DNA from: Limisphaera sp.
Lineage (GTDB): Bacteria > Verrucomicrobiota > Verrucomicrobiia > Limisphaerales > Limisphaeraceae
Direction: 5' to 3'
DNA length: 44,305 bases
Assembly: GCA_025057755.1 (NCBI GenBank)
Contig: JANWVC010000031.1
Location: 1-44,305 of the forward strand
In this document: piece after piece, positions 17,967 to 26,914 of the stretch
Layout of the letters: each line of letters opens with the position of its first letter
Numbering within the stretch: the stretch's first letter is position 1
Position numbers and translations under genes: made by a program
The notes under the pieces: generated by a model
Seen by the model: the letters and a program-made list of their open reading frames with translations, nothing else
Databases searched by the model: none
What the model was told of the DNA's origin: nothing

Positions 17967-18809
17967 ATGGACACGGGATCGTTGCATAAAATGTTTCGAG
18001 CCGCGCTTCGCACGGCAGCCGAAGCTGCGGAGGGAGCTGGGGCCATGCTGCGTCGCCACCTTCATTCACTCAAGGCCGTTGAAATGACGGCGCCGCATGA
18101 CATCAAGCTGGAACTGGATGTGCGCACGCAAGGATGGATTCAACGGCAGTTGGTGCGGGCATTTCCCGACATCCCGGTGGTTGGGGAGGAGGGGAACTCT
18201 GGCGAGGAGGCCAGGGATTTCCGCTGGGTGGTGGATCCCATCGACGGCACCGTCAACTTTGCCCATAACATTCCCCACGCCTGTGTGTGCGTCGCATTGC
18301 AGGCACGGTCTGAGATCTTACCCTCAGACCTGCCACGAGCCTGCGGAACTGGCAAGTGGGTGCCCGTGGTGGGTGTGGTTTATGACCCCTTCGTGGACGA
18401 GCTGTGGACGGCCATTCGTGGCGAGGCAGCACGATTGAACAAACGCACCATTCACGTGAGCCGCACCATTCGGCTCGAAGAGGCCATCGTGATGTTCGGT
18501 TTCGCCAAGAGCCGGGCCAACCTCGAAAAGTCGTTGCCTTACTTTTCGTGGTTGGCCCGCCGGGTAAGAAAAGTTCGCATCATGGGCTCGGCCGGACTCG
18601 GCTTAGCCTACGTGGCCTGCGGTCGCTTCGATGCGTATGTGGAACGCCAGGTGCGGCTTTGGGACATTGCCGCCGGGAGTCTGTTGGTCGAATGCGCAGG
18701 AGGCAAGTTTTGGACGCGGCCGTGGGACCAATCCGAAACCGGGCGCGAAGCCTATGCCATGGTGGCCAGCAACGGTCTGATCGATCCGCTCCTTCCCCGA
18801 CCCAAGTAG
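17967..18809 (+). CDS. Inositol-monophosphatase-family phosphatase (SuhB-like)
   Basis: A 280-residue protein close to family length. It has all metal-site motifs of the Mg-dependent inositol monophosphatase family: VVGEEG, VVDPIDGTVNFAHNIP (~residues 86-101) and VRLWDIAAG (Asp233). Such enzymes hydrolyse inositol-1-phosphate or related sugar/nucleotide phosphates, and SuhB homologues can also act in rRNA transcription; which applies here cannot be told. ATG 17967 follows GAGG closely and directly precedes the first family-like helix. About 18 extra residues (RSEILPSDLPRACGTGKW) sit between VCVALQA and VPVVGVVYDP, where relatives have a short turn. It is transcribed alone and is convergent with the sugar dehydrogenase. 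Confidence 0.92.
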   Translation: MDTGSLHKMFRAALRTAAEAAEGAGAMLRRHLHSLKAVEMTAPHDIKLELDVRTQGWIQRQLVRAFPDIPVVGEEGNSGEEARDFRWVVDPIDGTVNFAHNIPHACVCVALQARSEILPSDLPRACGTGKWVPVVGVVYDPFVDELWTAIRGEAARLNKRTIHVSRTIRLEEAIVMFGFAKSRANLEKSLPYFSWLARRVRKVRIMGSAGLGLAYVACGRFDAYVERQVRLWDIAAGSLLVECAGGKFWTRPWDQSETGREAYAMVASNGLIDPLLPRPK

Positions 18810-18944
18810 TCAACGCACGCCAGGTCCAGCAAACTTCGTCTGATCAAGGACTGGTTCGCCGGCCGGGGCACGGGGCCACATGCTGACGAACAGCGCTGAC
18901 TTTCCTGCTTCAGAGTGGTTGAAGTGGGGCTTCGTCCCGGTTCT

Positions 18945-21653
18945 TCAGGGAGATTCGAGCCCGACGCGATAAAAACCGGCGGGCATTCGACTGGGCCAGG
19001 TTAGCTCCAACCATCGGGCTGTTTGAGGGAATGCGCTCCACTCGGGTGGTGTCTCCACTTCAGTCCATGGGACAGGGGCCGCCAGGCTCGGCGTGTAAAA
19101 CAGCCGAATTGCCCGATGAGCGGGTTGCCACACTTGCATCTGGATGTTTCCTTCCGGGGTCCGACGCAACTCATACGACCACCGACTGGTCGGATCGCGG
19201 GGATCGCTGCCTACATGGAACTCCACCAGATTGGGTTCCCCGTCCGCGTCGGGATCTGCAGCCGGCGCTGCCTCAGGTGAGGTTGGATCAATGAAGTGAC
19301 GTTGTTGCCAATCTTCAAAACGGGGTCGGGTCGGCAGTGCCTCTCGAATCCAGGTCTGCAACAAAGTGACCGCTTCCTCGTCCACCACAGTGGATGCAAT
19401 TGGGGGCATCTGCCCAGCTCCCCGGAAGCTGATTCGATGAAGCAGTTCAGAACGGTCAGGATGGCCCGGTACTACGATTCTGCGGGTATCCTCAGGTCCG
19501 CCGGACCATAAGGGAGCCCACAGCATACCAGCGGCGTCTGTGGAAGTGAACAAGCGGGCGTCCCAACGCGCCATTTGCACACCGCCCGGATGATGGCATT
19601 GTGCGCAATTCACCGCCAGCCAGGAACGGACGCGATATTCCAAACTTACGACCGGGTCTGTCGGTGCGGCAAGCGCACGCCAACCGGCCGTGTTTGTAGG
19701 CGGATTGCGAAAATAGCCTGCAGTCGCCAGGGCCAGAATCTGGTTGGTGACAAAATGCCCGTACGACTGCTGCCGATGTAACTGAGGCGTGTTGAAGCCC
19801 AGTGCGAAACCGGCTGAAGTTCGATGGCACTGAAGACATTCCACGCGGCTCGGATACCTCCAGACTTGTGATCGGAGCACGGACCCATCCGGGTGATAGA
19901 TGACAAGCAGTTCCTCTGCCCCTTCCTCCGGTACGAGTGTGGCGTTCGTTGCGGTATCAGCCCATCGATAAGTAACGCCATATCCAGCCTCGCCGTCAAA
20001 AACCAGTAGACGCGTTTCCAATCGACGCGCCGATTGAGGCACGCCGTTGGTTAACTGCAGTTCAAAATGCTTGATCCAAACCGTGCCGGCAGGAAATCGC
20101 CAGGGCTCCATGGGATGAAACTCCATGGTCCGAGCCGGATCTGGTATCGAGAACCAGCGAGTTTTGTATGCTCCGTCCGACCAAAACGGTAAATTTAAAT
20201 CGTAAGGCACCACCCCGGCTGCCGGCACCATGTCTTTTGTATTTACGAATGCACCCGTATCAGCCAGCGTTGGAGGCAATGGCACTCCCACAAAGTTGGT
20301 GTCCGCCACAATGCGCCGGATCACTGAGTTCGTTCCAAACCGCAAGTCCACGTAGAGCACGTCGCCGTTCCGAGGATCGATCCCAAAGGCAGAGATCCCT
20401 CCCGCATTGAAGGGGCCGCCCAACGGATTTCGAAACAGGGGTCGGTTTTCCCGCACGTTTGTGCCGTCAAGTTTCAGGGCCCAAACCCAGCCGCTACCAT
20501 AATCCCCGTAAATGTACGCGCCATGCAGGTCGGGGAATCGATGCCCTCGGTATACCACGCCGCCGGTCACGGAGTAACCCCAGTTTCGGCCATAATCCAG
20601 GACCGGCCGCGCATGCTGAAATCCAATCGGAATCAACGCCGTATTGGTACGCTGGTAATTGCCCTCCCAGTAACTCCAGCCATAATTACCACCGCGCTCA
20701 ATCAGGTTCACCTCTTCCCGGGTGGATTGACCAACATCCGCGCAAAACAGTTGACCTGTTTCTGGATCAAAAGCCATGCGCCAGGGATTCCGCAAACCCA
20801 CCGCCCAGAACTCCGTGCGCACCCGGCTGGGATCGACCGGTCGTCCGTTGAATGTAGTGGCCCCAATAAACGGGTTGTCCGGCGGCACGGCGTAATGCCG
20901 CGTAGCAGCCGGATGCGGATTGGGCGGCAGGCTCCCCGGCCGAAGGTCCACGTCGATGCGGAGAATTCCGGCAAAATAATCTTTGTCGATTCTTTGGCTG
21001 TTGGCGTACTGATCATGGGCACCGCCCTCGTCACCGAGGGCAACATACAGGTATCCATCCGGCCCAAAATGTAGGTCGCCTCCATTATGATTGCTCGCCT
21101 CATCGCGTTGGACGAGCAGCCGAAGTTCCGAATTCGGATCTGCCCGGTTCGGATCGTCGGGATGGGTTTGGAAGCGAGACAAAATATTGTGCAACGAATT
21201 GGTGCCGCCCGGCACGGGCGTGGTCGCCAGCCCGGTGTAAAAGACGTAGAAGTAGCGATTCGTTCGATAACCGGGGTGGAAAGCCAGACCCAACAGACCG
21301 CGCTCGTCACTGACAGTCAGGCTGGAACTGACCCGAGAGCTAATATCCAAAAACATCGAACGGGACGGACTTTGCAAGTTCGTGATTACCACAATACGCC
21401 CTTGCTTCTCGACCACAAACAACCGGTTGGTTTCACCGCGTGGCGTGGCAAGGGCCACGGCATTGGTGAAAACCAACCCCGGGAAAGCCTCCTGATAGGT
21501 GTATCCAAAACGCCCTGGGACCAAGGGCATCCGCAGTGTGGTGTTGGGCTCTCGCTGTAAAGGGCTGCCTTGGAGCGGGTAAACGGTTAATCCGGTCGCT
21601 AGAGCCAGCCCCAACGATGCGCTGGTTGAAGGTAAAAGACGCTGGACGCGCAT
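18945..21653 (-). CDS. Secreted glucose/sorbosone-type dehydrogenase fused to a cytochrome c-like region
   Basis: A 902-residue protein. After a signal-peptide-like N-terminus, residues ~55-450 are a GSDH (PQQ-dependent glucose/sorbosone dehydrogenase) beta-propeller: DERGLLGLAFHPGYRTNRYF, ASNHNGGDLHFGPDGYLYVA, GLRNPWRMAFDPETGQLFCA and GGNYGWSYWEG. Residues ~460-770 contain two haem c sites, CLQCH at 606 and CAQCH at 683, with a likely axial-ligand segment GAGQMPP near 745. Then come an Asp-rich calcium-type motif DPDADGEPNLVEF and a terminal module ending FYRVGLESP. The likely role is periplasmic sugar oxidation passing electrons directly to the attached haems; the substrate is unknown. It is monocistronic by spacing (213 bp from the DUF4202 gene). 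Confidence 0.9.
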   Translation of the reverse strand: MRVQRLLPSTSASLGLALATGLTVYPLQGSPLQREPNTTLRMPLVPGRFGYTYQEAFPGLVFTNAVALATPRGETNRLFVVEKQGRIVVITNLQSPSRSMFLDISSRVSSSLTVSDERGLLGLAFHPGYRTNRYFYVFYTGLATTPVPGGTNSLHNILSRFQTHPDDPNRADPNSELRLLVQRDEASNHNGGDLHFGPDGYLYVALGDEGGAHDQYANSQRIDKDYFAGILRIDVDLRPGSLPPNPHPAATRHYAVPPDNPFIGATTFNGRPVDPSRVRTEFWAVGLRNPWRMAFDPETGQLFCADVGQSTREEVNLIERGGNYGWSYWEGNYQRTNTALIPIGFQHARPVLDYGRNWGYSVTGGVVYRGHRFPDLHGAYIYGDYGSGWVWALKLDGTNVRENRPLFRNPLGGPFNAGGISAFGIDPRNGDVLYVDLRFGTNSVIRRIVADTNFVGVPLPPTLADTGAFVNTKDMVPAAGVVPYDLNLPFWSDGAYKTRWFSIPDPARTMEFHPMEPWRFPAGTVWIKHFELQLTNGVPQSARRLETRLLVFDGEAGYGVTYRWADTATNATLVPEEGAEELLVIYHPDGSVLRSQVWRYPSRVECLQCHRTSAGFALGFNTPQLHRQQSYGHFVTNQILALATAGYFRNPPTNTAGWRALAAPTDPVVSLEYRVRSWLAVNCAQCHHPGGVQMARWDARLFTSTDAAGMLWAPLWSGGPEDTRRIVVPGHPDRSELLHRISFRGAGQMPPIASTVVDEEAVTLLQTWIREALPTRPRFEDWQQRHFIDPTSPEAAPAADPDADGEPNLVEFHVGSDPRDPTSRWSYELRRTPEGNIQMQVWQPAHRAIRLFYTPSLAAPVPWTEVETPPEWSAFPQTARWLELTWPSRMPAGFYRVGLESP

Positions 21654-21866
21654 GGTAATGCAACCATGCTTTAGGGTTCGGGTTCTGTCAAAGACCGGTC
21701 GAAGGTTCTGCCTTACGATTGCTTCCAGGCCATCTCACGGCGGTAGCGAATCTGCGTTCCGGACAGAGGAAAGGTCGGGGGAGCCCGCATGCCTCTCTCC
21801 TGCGGCTGATTGAAGTGCTGCCAGGCAACGCGAAAGCACACGGGGATCGACCGGGTCCCGGAAACA

Positions 21867-22508
21867 TCACGAGTCCGTCGCGGATGGTTCCTGATCCGCG
21901 AGCGCGATGGCACGTTCAAGGAGGGCCTTTAATTTGTCCGGATATGACAAATGGAGCGCCGCGGCGCGACCGGTGGGGGACATTTTTTTCCAAGAGCGCG
22001 CCAGAGCTTGAAGGAGCTTTTCTTCCGATGTTTTAGATGCCAACTCTTCCAATTGATGTTCCAAAAACACCAGACACAGTGCGTCCTCCAGCACTTGCAT
22101 TTCCGGATCCCGGGGCAGGCCCTTTTTCAAGTTCAGCTCTTGTACACGTCGGATCATTGGTTCCGGATAACCCACCTCGCGCAAAATCCGGGCTGACTGT
22201 TCAGCATGGAATCGTTGCAAAGTGGTCCGCCATCGCAAGTAACCCGCGCGATCCATGGGAAAAGATTCGCGCGGAATTTCCCACCGACGCAAATGCTGGC
22301 AGCGCGCAGCCAACCGCAGGGCCTCACTGGCGGTCGGACACAATCGGAGCACCCAATCGGTAAGCCATCGTGCGTACACCAGCTCAAACGGCTCGTTTCT
22401 GCCGTCTACCTCCACCCGACGTGGATCACGGGCATTTTCTTCGTCAAAACGCTGGATTGCAGTGGCGAAACGTAATGGATCCGAAGGTTGGAAAGGAGCC
22501 TCTTGCAT
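21867..22508 (-). CDS. DUF4202 family protein
   Basis: A 213-residue protein recognised as DUF4202 from FATAIQRFDEENARDPRRVE, ELVYARWLTDWVLRLCP, SEALRLAARCQHLRRWEIPR, YPMDRAGYL-like SFPMDRAGYLRWRTTL, and EDALCLVFLEHQLEELA. The family is soluble, widely distributed in bacteria and some eukaryotes, and has no established biochemical role that I know of. The conserved RCQH and FLEHQ histidines suggest an HD-like metal site (inference). The frame is open to ATG 22598, 12 nt after the glycosyltransferase stop, which would add 30 residues without family similarity. Neither start has a good ribosome-binding site, so the start is uncertain. It is probably co-transcribed with the glycosyltransferase. 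Confidence 0.88.
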   Translation of the reverse strand: MQEAPFQPSDPLRFATAIQRFDEENARDPRRVEVDGRNEPFELVYARWLTDWVLRLCPTASEALRLAARCQHLRRWEIPRESFPMDRAGYLRWRTTLQRFHAEQSARILREVGYPEPMIRRVQELNLKKGLPRDPEMQVLEDALCLVFLEHQLEELASKTSEEKLLQALARSWKKMSPTGRAAALHLSYPDKLKALLERAIALADQEPSATDS

Positions 22509-22610
22509 GTCCCTACATTTGCGCAACTTCAGGGTGTTTAAGTCAAATACCGCGAGAAGAAATCGTGTCTGACCGCACTCCGTGAAACGGATGTACATCC
22601 CAGCGCTGGC

Positions 22611-23429
22611 TCAACCCGGGGCCACAGGCTGGTTCACACCCACTGCCACCCGGTCTGCCCGCAGCGCGCGGGCTCGGTACCAACGCATGGCCAAGCAGTC
22701 GATCACTCCTCGCCACAGCCGGTTTCGGATTCCATACTTGGATTGCCCGCGGGTCCTGGGCCGATGATTCACCGGAACTTCCACCACCTCATAGCCCTGG
22801 TATCGGAGCACCGTCGGAAGAAACCGGTGCAGCCCGTTGAACGGGAGTAGCTCTTGCAAAGCGTCTCGTCGTAACACGCGAAGGGCGCAGCCTGCATCCG
22901 CGACATGATCCCCTGTGATCCAGTTCCGAAACGCATTTGCTAGACGAGAAGACACCCTACGAATCCACGGGTCCTGACGATTTTGTCGCACCCCGCATAC
23001 GGCCGCGACAGATCCGCGCAGTTGCGCCACCATTGCCGGCAGGTCGTGCGGGTCGTTTTGTCCATCGGCATCCATCGTGATCACCACCGAGCCACGCGCT
23101 CTGGCAAAACCGGTCAGGAAAGCCGCGCTCTGCCCTGCGTTGAACCGGTGGGGCACTACCCGCAGCCAGGCCCAATGTTTTTGCAATCGCTTCAATTCCT
23201 GCAACGACCCGTCCGTGCTCCCGTCGTCGACGGCGATAACCTCAAAGGGTTGAGCCAACCCGTTCAAAACCTGTGCCAATTCCACCAACAACGGTTCCAA
23301 ATTCTCCCGTTCGTTATACACGGGCAATACCACAGAGTAACACGCTTTCCCCCACGAATGACTTTTCCCGCCTGACGGCGTACTCGATAACGCCTCAGGA
23401 CCATGCAGGACATTCAGGTTGTCGTCCAT
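22611..23429 (-). CDS. Family 2 glycosyltransferase (dolichol-phosphate-mannose-synthase-like)
   Basis: A 272-residue cytoplasmic enzyme of the GT-A fold. It has the opening strand YSVVLPVYNERENLEPLL (~31-48), the nucleotide-binding VDDGSTDGS (Asp68/69), the metal-binding MDADGQNDP (~119-127) and ADAGCALRVLRRD, and then a basic TRGQSKYGIRNRLWRG segment typical of lipid-phosphate sugar transferases. It lacks the C-terminal transmembrane pair that many relatives have, so it is probably soluble or peripheral. It would move a sugar from a nucleotide donor to a lipid carrier; donor and acceptor are unknown. DUF4202 follows closely, and the esterase is divergent across a 137-bp gap. Confidence 0.92.
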   Translation of the reverse strand: MDDNLNVLHGPEALSSTPSGGKSHSWGKACYSVVLPVYNERENLEPLLVELAQVLNGLAQPFEVIAVDDGSTDGSLQELKRLQKHWAWLRVVPHRFNAGQSAAFLTGFARARGSVVITMDADGQNDPHDLPAMVAQLRGSVAAVCGVRQNRQDPWIRRVSSRLANAFRNWITGDHVADAGCALRVLRRDALQELLPFNGLHRFLPTVLRYQGYEVVEVPVNHRPRTRGQSKYGIRNRLWRGVIDCLAMRWYRARALRADRVAVGVNQPVAPG

Positions 23430-23566
23430 CTCTGCTAAGGATCATAAGCAGCCGCCGGCCGGCAAACAATCGGCATCCCGTCGTGTGTCCAACAACCCGT
23501 TGGCATCGGCTTCGGCGCCAGAACAAGTTCCTCCTTCCTTTTTGTCTGGAGCCATTTAATGTGAAG

Positions 23567-25762
23567 ATGACAAATGGGGGCGTGCAAGAGCAGCGCGATG
23601 CCATGGTTACACCATCTGTTTTTTCAGCTCGTGTTCGGCGAAGTCCCCGCAAATCCCGCGGTCGGCTTATGTCGGTGCCGCGGCTGTTGCGAGGTTTGTT
23701 CAGCGTTCATTCGTGGGAAAGCAGGCCAGCAATGTTTTTTCTGGGGCTTTTGTGGGTCGGGTCCGCCCCGGCGCATGGAGAGTTAGTGCCCCGGACTCAT
23801 CTGACACCGCGTAGCTTTGTCACGCCTACTACGCAAATGGATTGGGAGCAACGATCGCGTGAGATCCGAGAGCAAATTCTGGTAAGCGCCGGTTTGTGGC
23901 CCATGCCGCCTCGTTTGCCCGGGAGGGTCCACCGATGGGATCGTCAATTGTATGAAAGCTACGCTGTCGAGAAAGTGCTCCTGGAAACCTGGCCTGGTTT
24001 TTATTTGGGGGGAAATCTCTACCTGCCAACCGGTCAGGGAGCCGGGCCTTTTCCTGCCGTGTTGAATCCACATGGCCACTGGGAACAAGGGCGGCTTACG
24101 GACACTGTCGAGGCCAGCATTCCGGCTCGTTGCATCAATTTCGCACTGCGTGGGTGCATTGCTTTTGCCTATGACATGGTCGGCTACGGGGACACCTACT
24201 TTCTCCCAGGCCGTACCGAAACGAACGCAAACCATTCCTTTTATCAACGCCATCGTCGATTTCCCAACTCGCCTCGACTGCAACTCTGGAGTGTTAGCCT
24301 ACTGGGTTTACAATTATGGAACAGCATTCGGGCCGTGGATTTTTTATGTAGTTTGTCCGAGGTGGATGTTCGTCGGATTGGTGTGACGGGCGCCTCTGGT
24401 GGCGGCACGCAAACTTTCTTGCTCGGTGCAGTGGACGATCGGCCCCAAGTGTTCGCTCCGGTCTGTATGGTCTCTCACACCATGCAGGGGGGATGCGCGT
24501 GCGAAAATGCCCCTGGTCTGCGCATTCGTTTTTCCAACCTGGATTTTGCTGCGGCCGCTGCGCCCCGGCCGCAGATCCTGGTGGGCGCCACTGGAGACTG
24601 GACGCGGACCACCCTCGAGATAGAGGGACCAGCACTAGAATCGGTTTACCGTACTCTCAACGTGCCTGAACGCATCCGCTATGTTTGCTTCCCCGCGGGA
24701 CATAACTATAACCTAGACAGTCGCCAAGCGGTGTACGCGTGGTTTGAACGTTGGCTATTGGGAAAACCCGACCGCATGCAAAGCCCGGAGCGACCCTACA
24801 ATGCCCCGCGTCCAGAACGTTTGCTCGCAGAGCATGATCCGAAGCGGCCCAGGCCGCTCATGACTGCAGAAGGATTCATCCACTCTTGGATCATGCAACG
24901 CCAGAAACAACTCGCGCAGCTCCGGCCCCGCACTCTCAAGGATTGGGATCCATTTCGCCGCATCGCCCGGCCTCTCTGGTACCACACGCTATCGTTGGGT
25001 CCTGCAATGAAGCCACCTCGCATTTCCTTTTCCCCGATTCGATCCACGGAAACTGTTCGCACAGTTCGATTCCAGATCTCCGACGACGAGGAATCGCTCT
25101 CGGTAGCAGGTTTCTTATGGACGCCCCGATCCGGGGTCGGCTCAACCTCGCAGTCGCGCTGGATGATCCTGCGCGTGCGGCAACTGGAGAACGACTTAAC
25201 AAAAGACACCGGTCTCGCTCCGGCTGACGAGAATCTGGCGCAGCACGGTCATTCCGTTCTTACCATCACTCGTTTCACACCCGTGCCCACTCCGCACGGC
25301 GAGGAGCATTTCCTCACTTATAATCGAACGTTCCTACAATCGCGGGTGCGCGACTTGGTGCAGGTGCTCACGAGTGTAGCCATGTTGCATCCGGAAGCAT
25401 CCACGCCCAGACGGAGGCTCCTCTGGGGATCTGGCGCAGCAGGTCTGTGGGCGCTGTTGGCCGCGCCGGCCGCTGATGCGACGATTGCGGACCTCGAACA
25501 CTGGGATCTTACGGACGAAAACCTCCTGACCAAACCCGATTATTTTTGCCCGGGATTCCTGGCCATGGGCGGTGCAATCACCCCAGCCCTGTTGGCTGCA
25601 CCCAAACCCTTGATGCTCGTGCGCCCTGCTGGGTCGTTTCCGATTTCCCTTCTGCAGCAATCTTACAAAGCACTAGGGCAACCGAGGGCGCTTTCTATCA
25701 CGGACTGTGACCCGGATCCAACATTCGTGTTTAGATGGCTACGGCAATCACAGACCCGGTAA
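23567..25762 (+). CDS. Secreted acetylxylan-esterase-like hydrolase with two alpha/beta-hydrolase domains
   Basis: A 731-residue protein from this start. The N-terminal domain reads as an alpha/beta hydrolase of the acetylxylan-esterase-like type: PAVLNPHGHWEQGRL, AFAYDMVGYGDTYF, the nucleophile elbow VTGASGGGTQTF (Ser277), and CFPAGHNYN with the likely catalytic His379. After a linker (~400-480) a second hydrolase-like domain follows, but its elbow is LLWGSGAAGLWALL, with Gly at the nucleophile position (residue 623), so it looks inactive. An export signal is plausible in MFFLGLLWVGSAPAHG, about 55 residues in. Starts at 23603, 23669 and 23732 are also possible, and none has a clear ribosome-binding site. 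Deacetylation of plant or algal polysaccharide is inferred. Confidence 0.85.
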   Translation: MTNGGVQEQRDAMVTPSVFSARVRRSPRKSRGRLMSVPRLLRGLFSVHSWESRPAMFFLGLLWVGSAPAHGELVPRTHLTPRSFVTPTTQMDWEQRSREIREQILVSAGLWPMPPRLPGRVHRWDRQLYESYAVEKVLLETWPGFYLGGNLYLPTGQGAGPFPAVLNPHGHWEQGRLTDTVEASIPARCINFALRGCIAFAYDMVGYGDTYFLPGRTETNANHSFYQRHRRFPNSPRLQLWSVSLLGLQLWNSIRAVDFLCSLSEVDVRRIGVTGASGGGTQTFLLGAVDDRPQVFAPVCMVSHTMQGGCACENAPGLRIRFSNLDFAAAAAPRPQILVGATGDWTRTTLEIEGPALESVYRTLNVPERIRYVCFPAGHNYNLDSRQAVYAWFERWLLGKPDRMQSPERPYNAPRPERLLAEHDPKRPRPLMTAEGFIHSWIMQRQKQLAQLRPRTLKDWDPFRRIARPLWYHTLSLGPAMKPPRISFSPIRSTETVRTVRFQISDDEESLSVAGFLWTPRSGVGSTSQSRWMILRVRQLENDLTKDTGLAPADENLAQHGHSVLTITRFTPVPTPHGEEHFLTYNRTFLQSRVRDLVQVLTSVAMLHPEASTPRRRLLWGSGAAGLWALLAAPAADATIADLEHWDLTDENLLTKPDYFCPGFLAMGGAITPALLAAPKPLMLVRPAGSFPISLLQQSYKALGQPRALSITDCDPDPTFVFRWLRQSQTR

Positions 25763-25921
25763 CGGACCGCATCGCGGAAGATGATGATCGAAAGCCCGTC
25801 CACCGATGCTAAAGCTGGCGGAGTTCCGGAGCTGGCCTCGATGCAGAGGGGGCGCATGATCGACACGATGTCCGATCGCATACTTCACCGCGTGAGTGTT
25901 GAACACGAGCAGGAGCATCGG

Positions 25922-26914
25922 TCACAAGCTTGGAAGCGAAGGGCCCGGACCTTGCCCGATCGATTTCGCGTCGGCGGGCCAGGGAGTTTGGGGTAAGTGA
26001 CTGCGCAAGGCCGCCACACGCCGAGCCACGGCTTCCGGGTGGGGCGAAACTTCCTGCAAACGACTCCAGTATCGAATGGCCTCCTCTGTATGCCCCAACG
26101 TTTCTTCCATTTGCGCTCGCAAGGCCAGCATGCGCGCGAGGGTCACTCGATTCGTCGCGTTCACGGAGAGGTACTTTCGCTGCCATACCCGCTCGGCAGC
26201 ATTCCATAAGTGTCGGGCCCGCTCGGCGTCGCGTCGGTGTTCCCAAGCCAGTCGGCCCAACTCCAACAAAATTTCTTCACTATCCGGATTGGATCGCAAC
26301 CCGCGTCGCAAGACAGCCTCGGCCTGATTCACCTTGCCGAGGCGACGACCCAACCAGTAAGCAGCCGTCGTGTACACTTCCACCTGGTGGGGATCCAATT
26401 CCATGGCCACCCGCAACCATGGCAAAATTTCACTCTCCGAAACGCCGTCCTCAAGGTGAGTATGTTGCGTTACGCGGAAATGGCGTCCCAACCGGTCAAT
26501 CCAATCTCGCGGAGGCCCTAAGAAACCGGATTCATGCGAGGCCTCGTGATCATGATGCTCGCATCCGGATTTACACGATCCGGTGTCTGCGGCGATCTCC
26601 GATTCGGTGTGTTCCGGATTCGAACCGATGCCGTGATCACAGGCCTGACGAGCTTGGTCGAAAATCGATGGGTAATATCCGCTGTGGAGGTACACGTCTG
26701 CTTTGACAAAGAAATGGTTGGCAAACAGACGGCGTCCGTCTCCGAGCAGCGTGGCAAGTAACCCCTCCGCGCGCGCGCGACCGCCACGCCAGGTCTCTGA
26801 CCGCGGTTCCAGCCATGCTGCCAGGCTGACGGCAACGGTGAGCAACGTCGCACCCGTCAGGAAGATAGTGCGTCCATTCACGTCGATAAAGGCTTTTTGC
26901 GAAATAGCCACCAT
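25922..26914 (-). CDS. Membrane-anchored TPR protein with a His/Cys cluster
   Basis: A 330-residue protein. One N-terminal membrane segment (FLTGATLLTVAVSLAAWL, ~18-35) is followed by a periplasmic part with TPR-like helices, including EVYTTAAYWLGRRLGKVNQA, AVLRRGLRSNPDSEEILLEL and GHTEEAIRYWSRLQEVSP. Between the anchor and the repeats is a loop rich in metal-type ligands (Cys114, Cys118, His120, 121, 123 and 127, within CKSGCEHHDHEASHE). The first codons overlap the permease gene by 37 bp, so it is translated with the ABC transporter. It may be an accessory scaffold for it; metal binding is inferred only from the residues. Confidence 0.85.
   Translation of the reverse strand: MVAISQKAFIDVNGRTIFLTGATLLTVAVSLAAWLEPRSETWRGGRARAEGLLATLLGDGRRLFANHFFVKADVYLHSGYYPSIFDQARQACDHGIGSNPEHTESEIAADTGSCKSGCEHHDHEASHESGFLGPPRDWIDRLGRHFRVTQHTHLEDGVSESEILPWLRVAMELDPHQVEVYTTAAYWLGRRLGKVNQAEAVLRRGLRSNPDSEEILLELGRLAWEHRRDAERARHLWNAAERVWQRKYLSVNATNRVTLARMLALRAQMEETLGHTEEAIRYWSRLQEVSPHPEAVARRVAALRSHLPQTPWPADAKSIGQGPGPSLPSL

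Noticed and set aside
21713..21919. A minus-strand frame with some protein-like sequence (PPTFPLSGTQIRYRREMAWK)
   Set aside because: It overlaps the end of the DUF4202 gene in another frame, is short, and has no family or ribosome-binding site.
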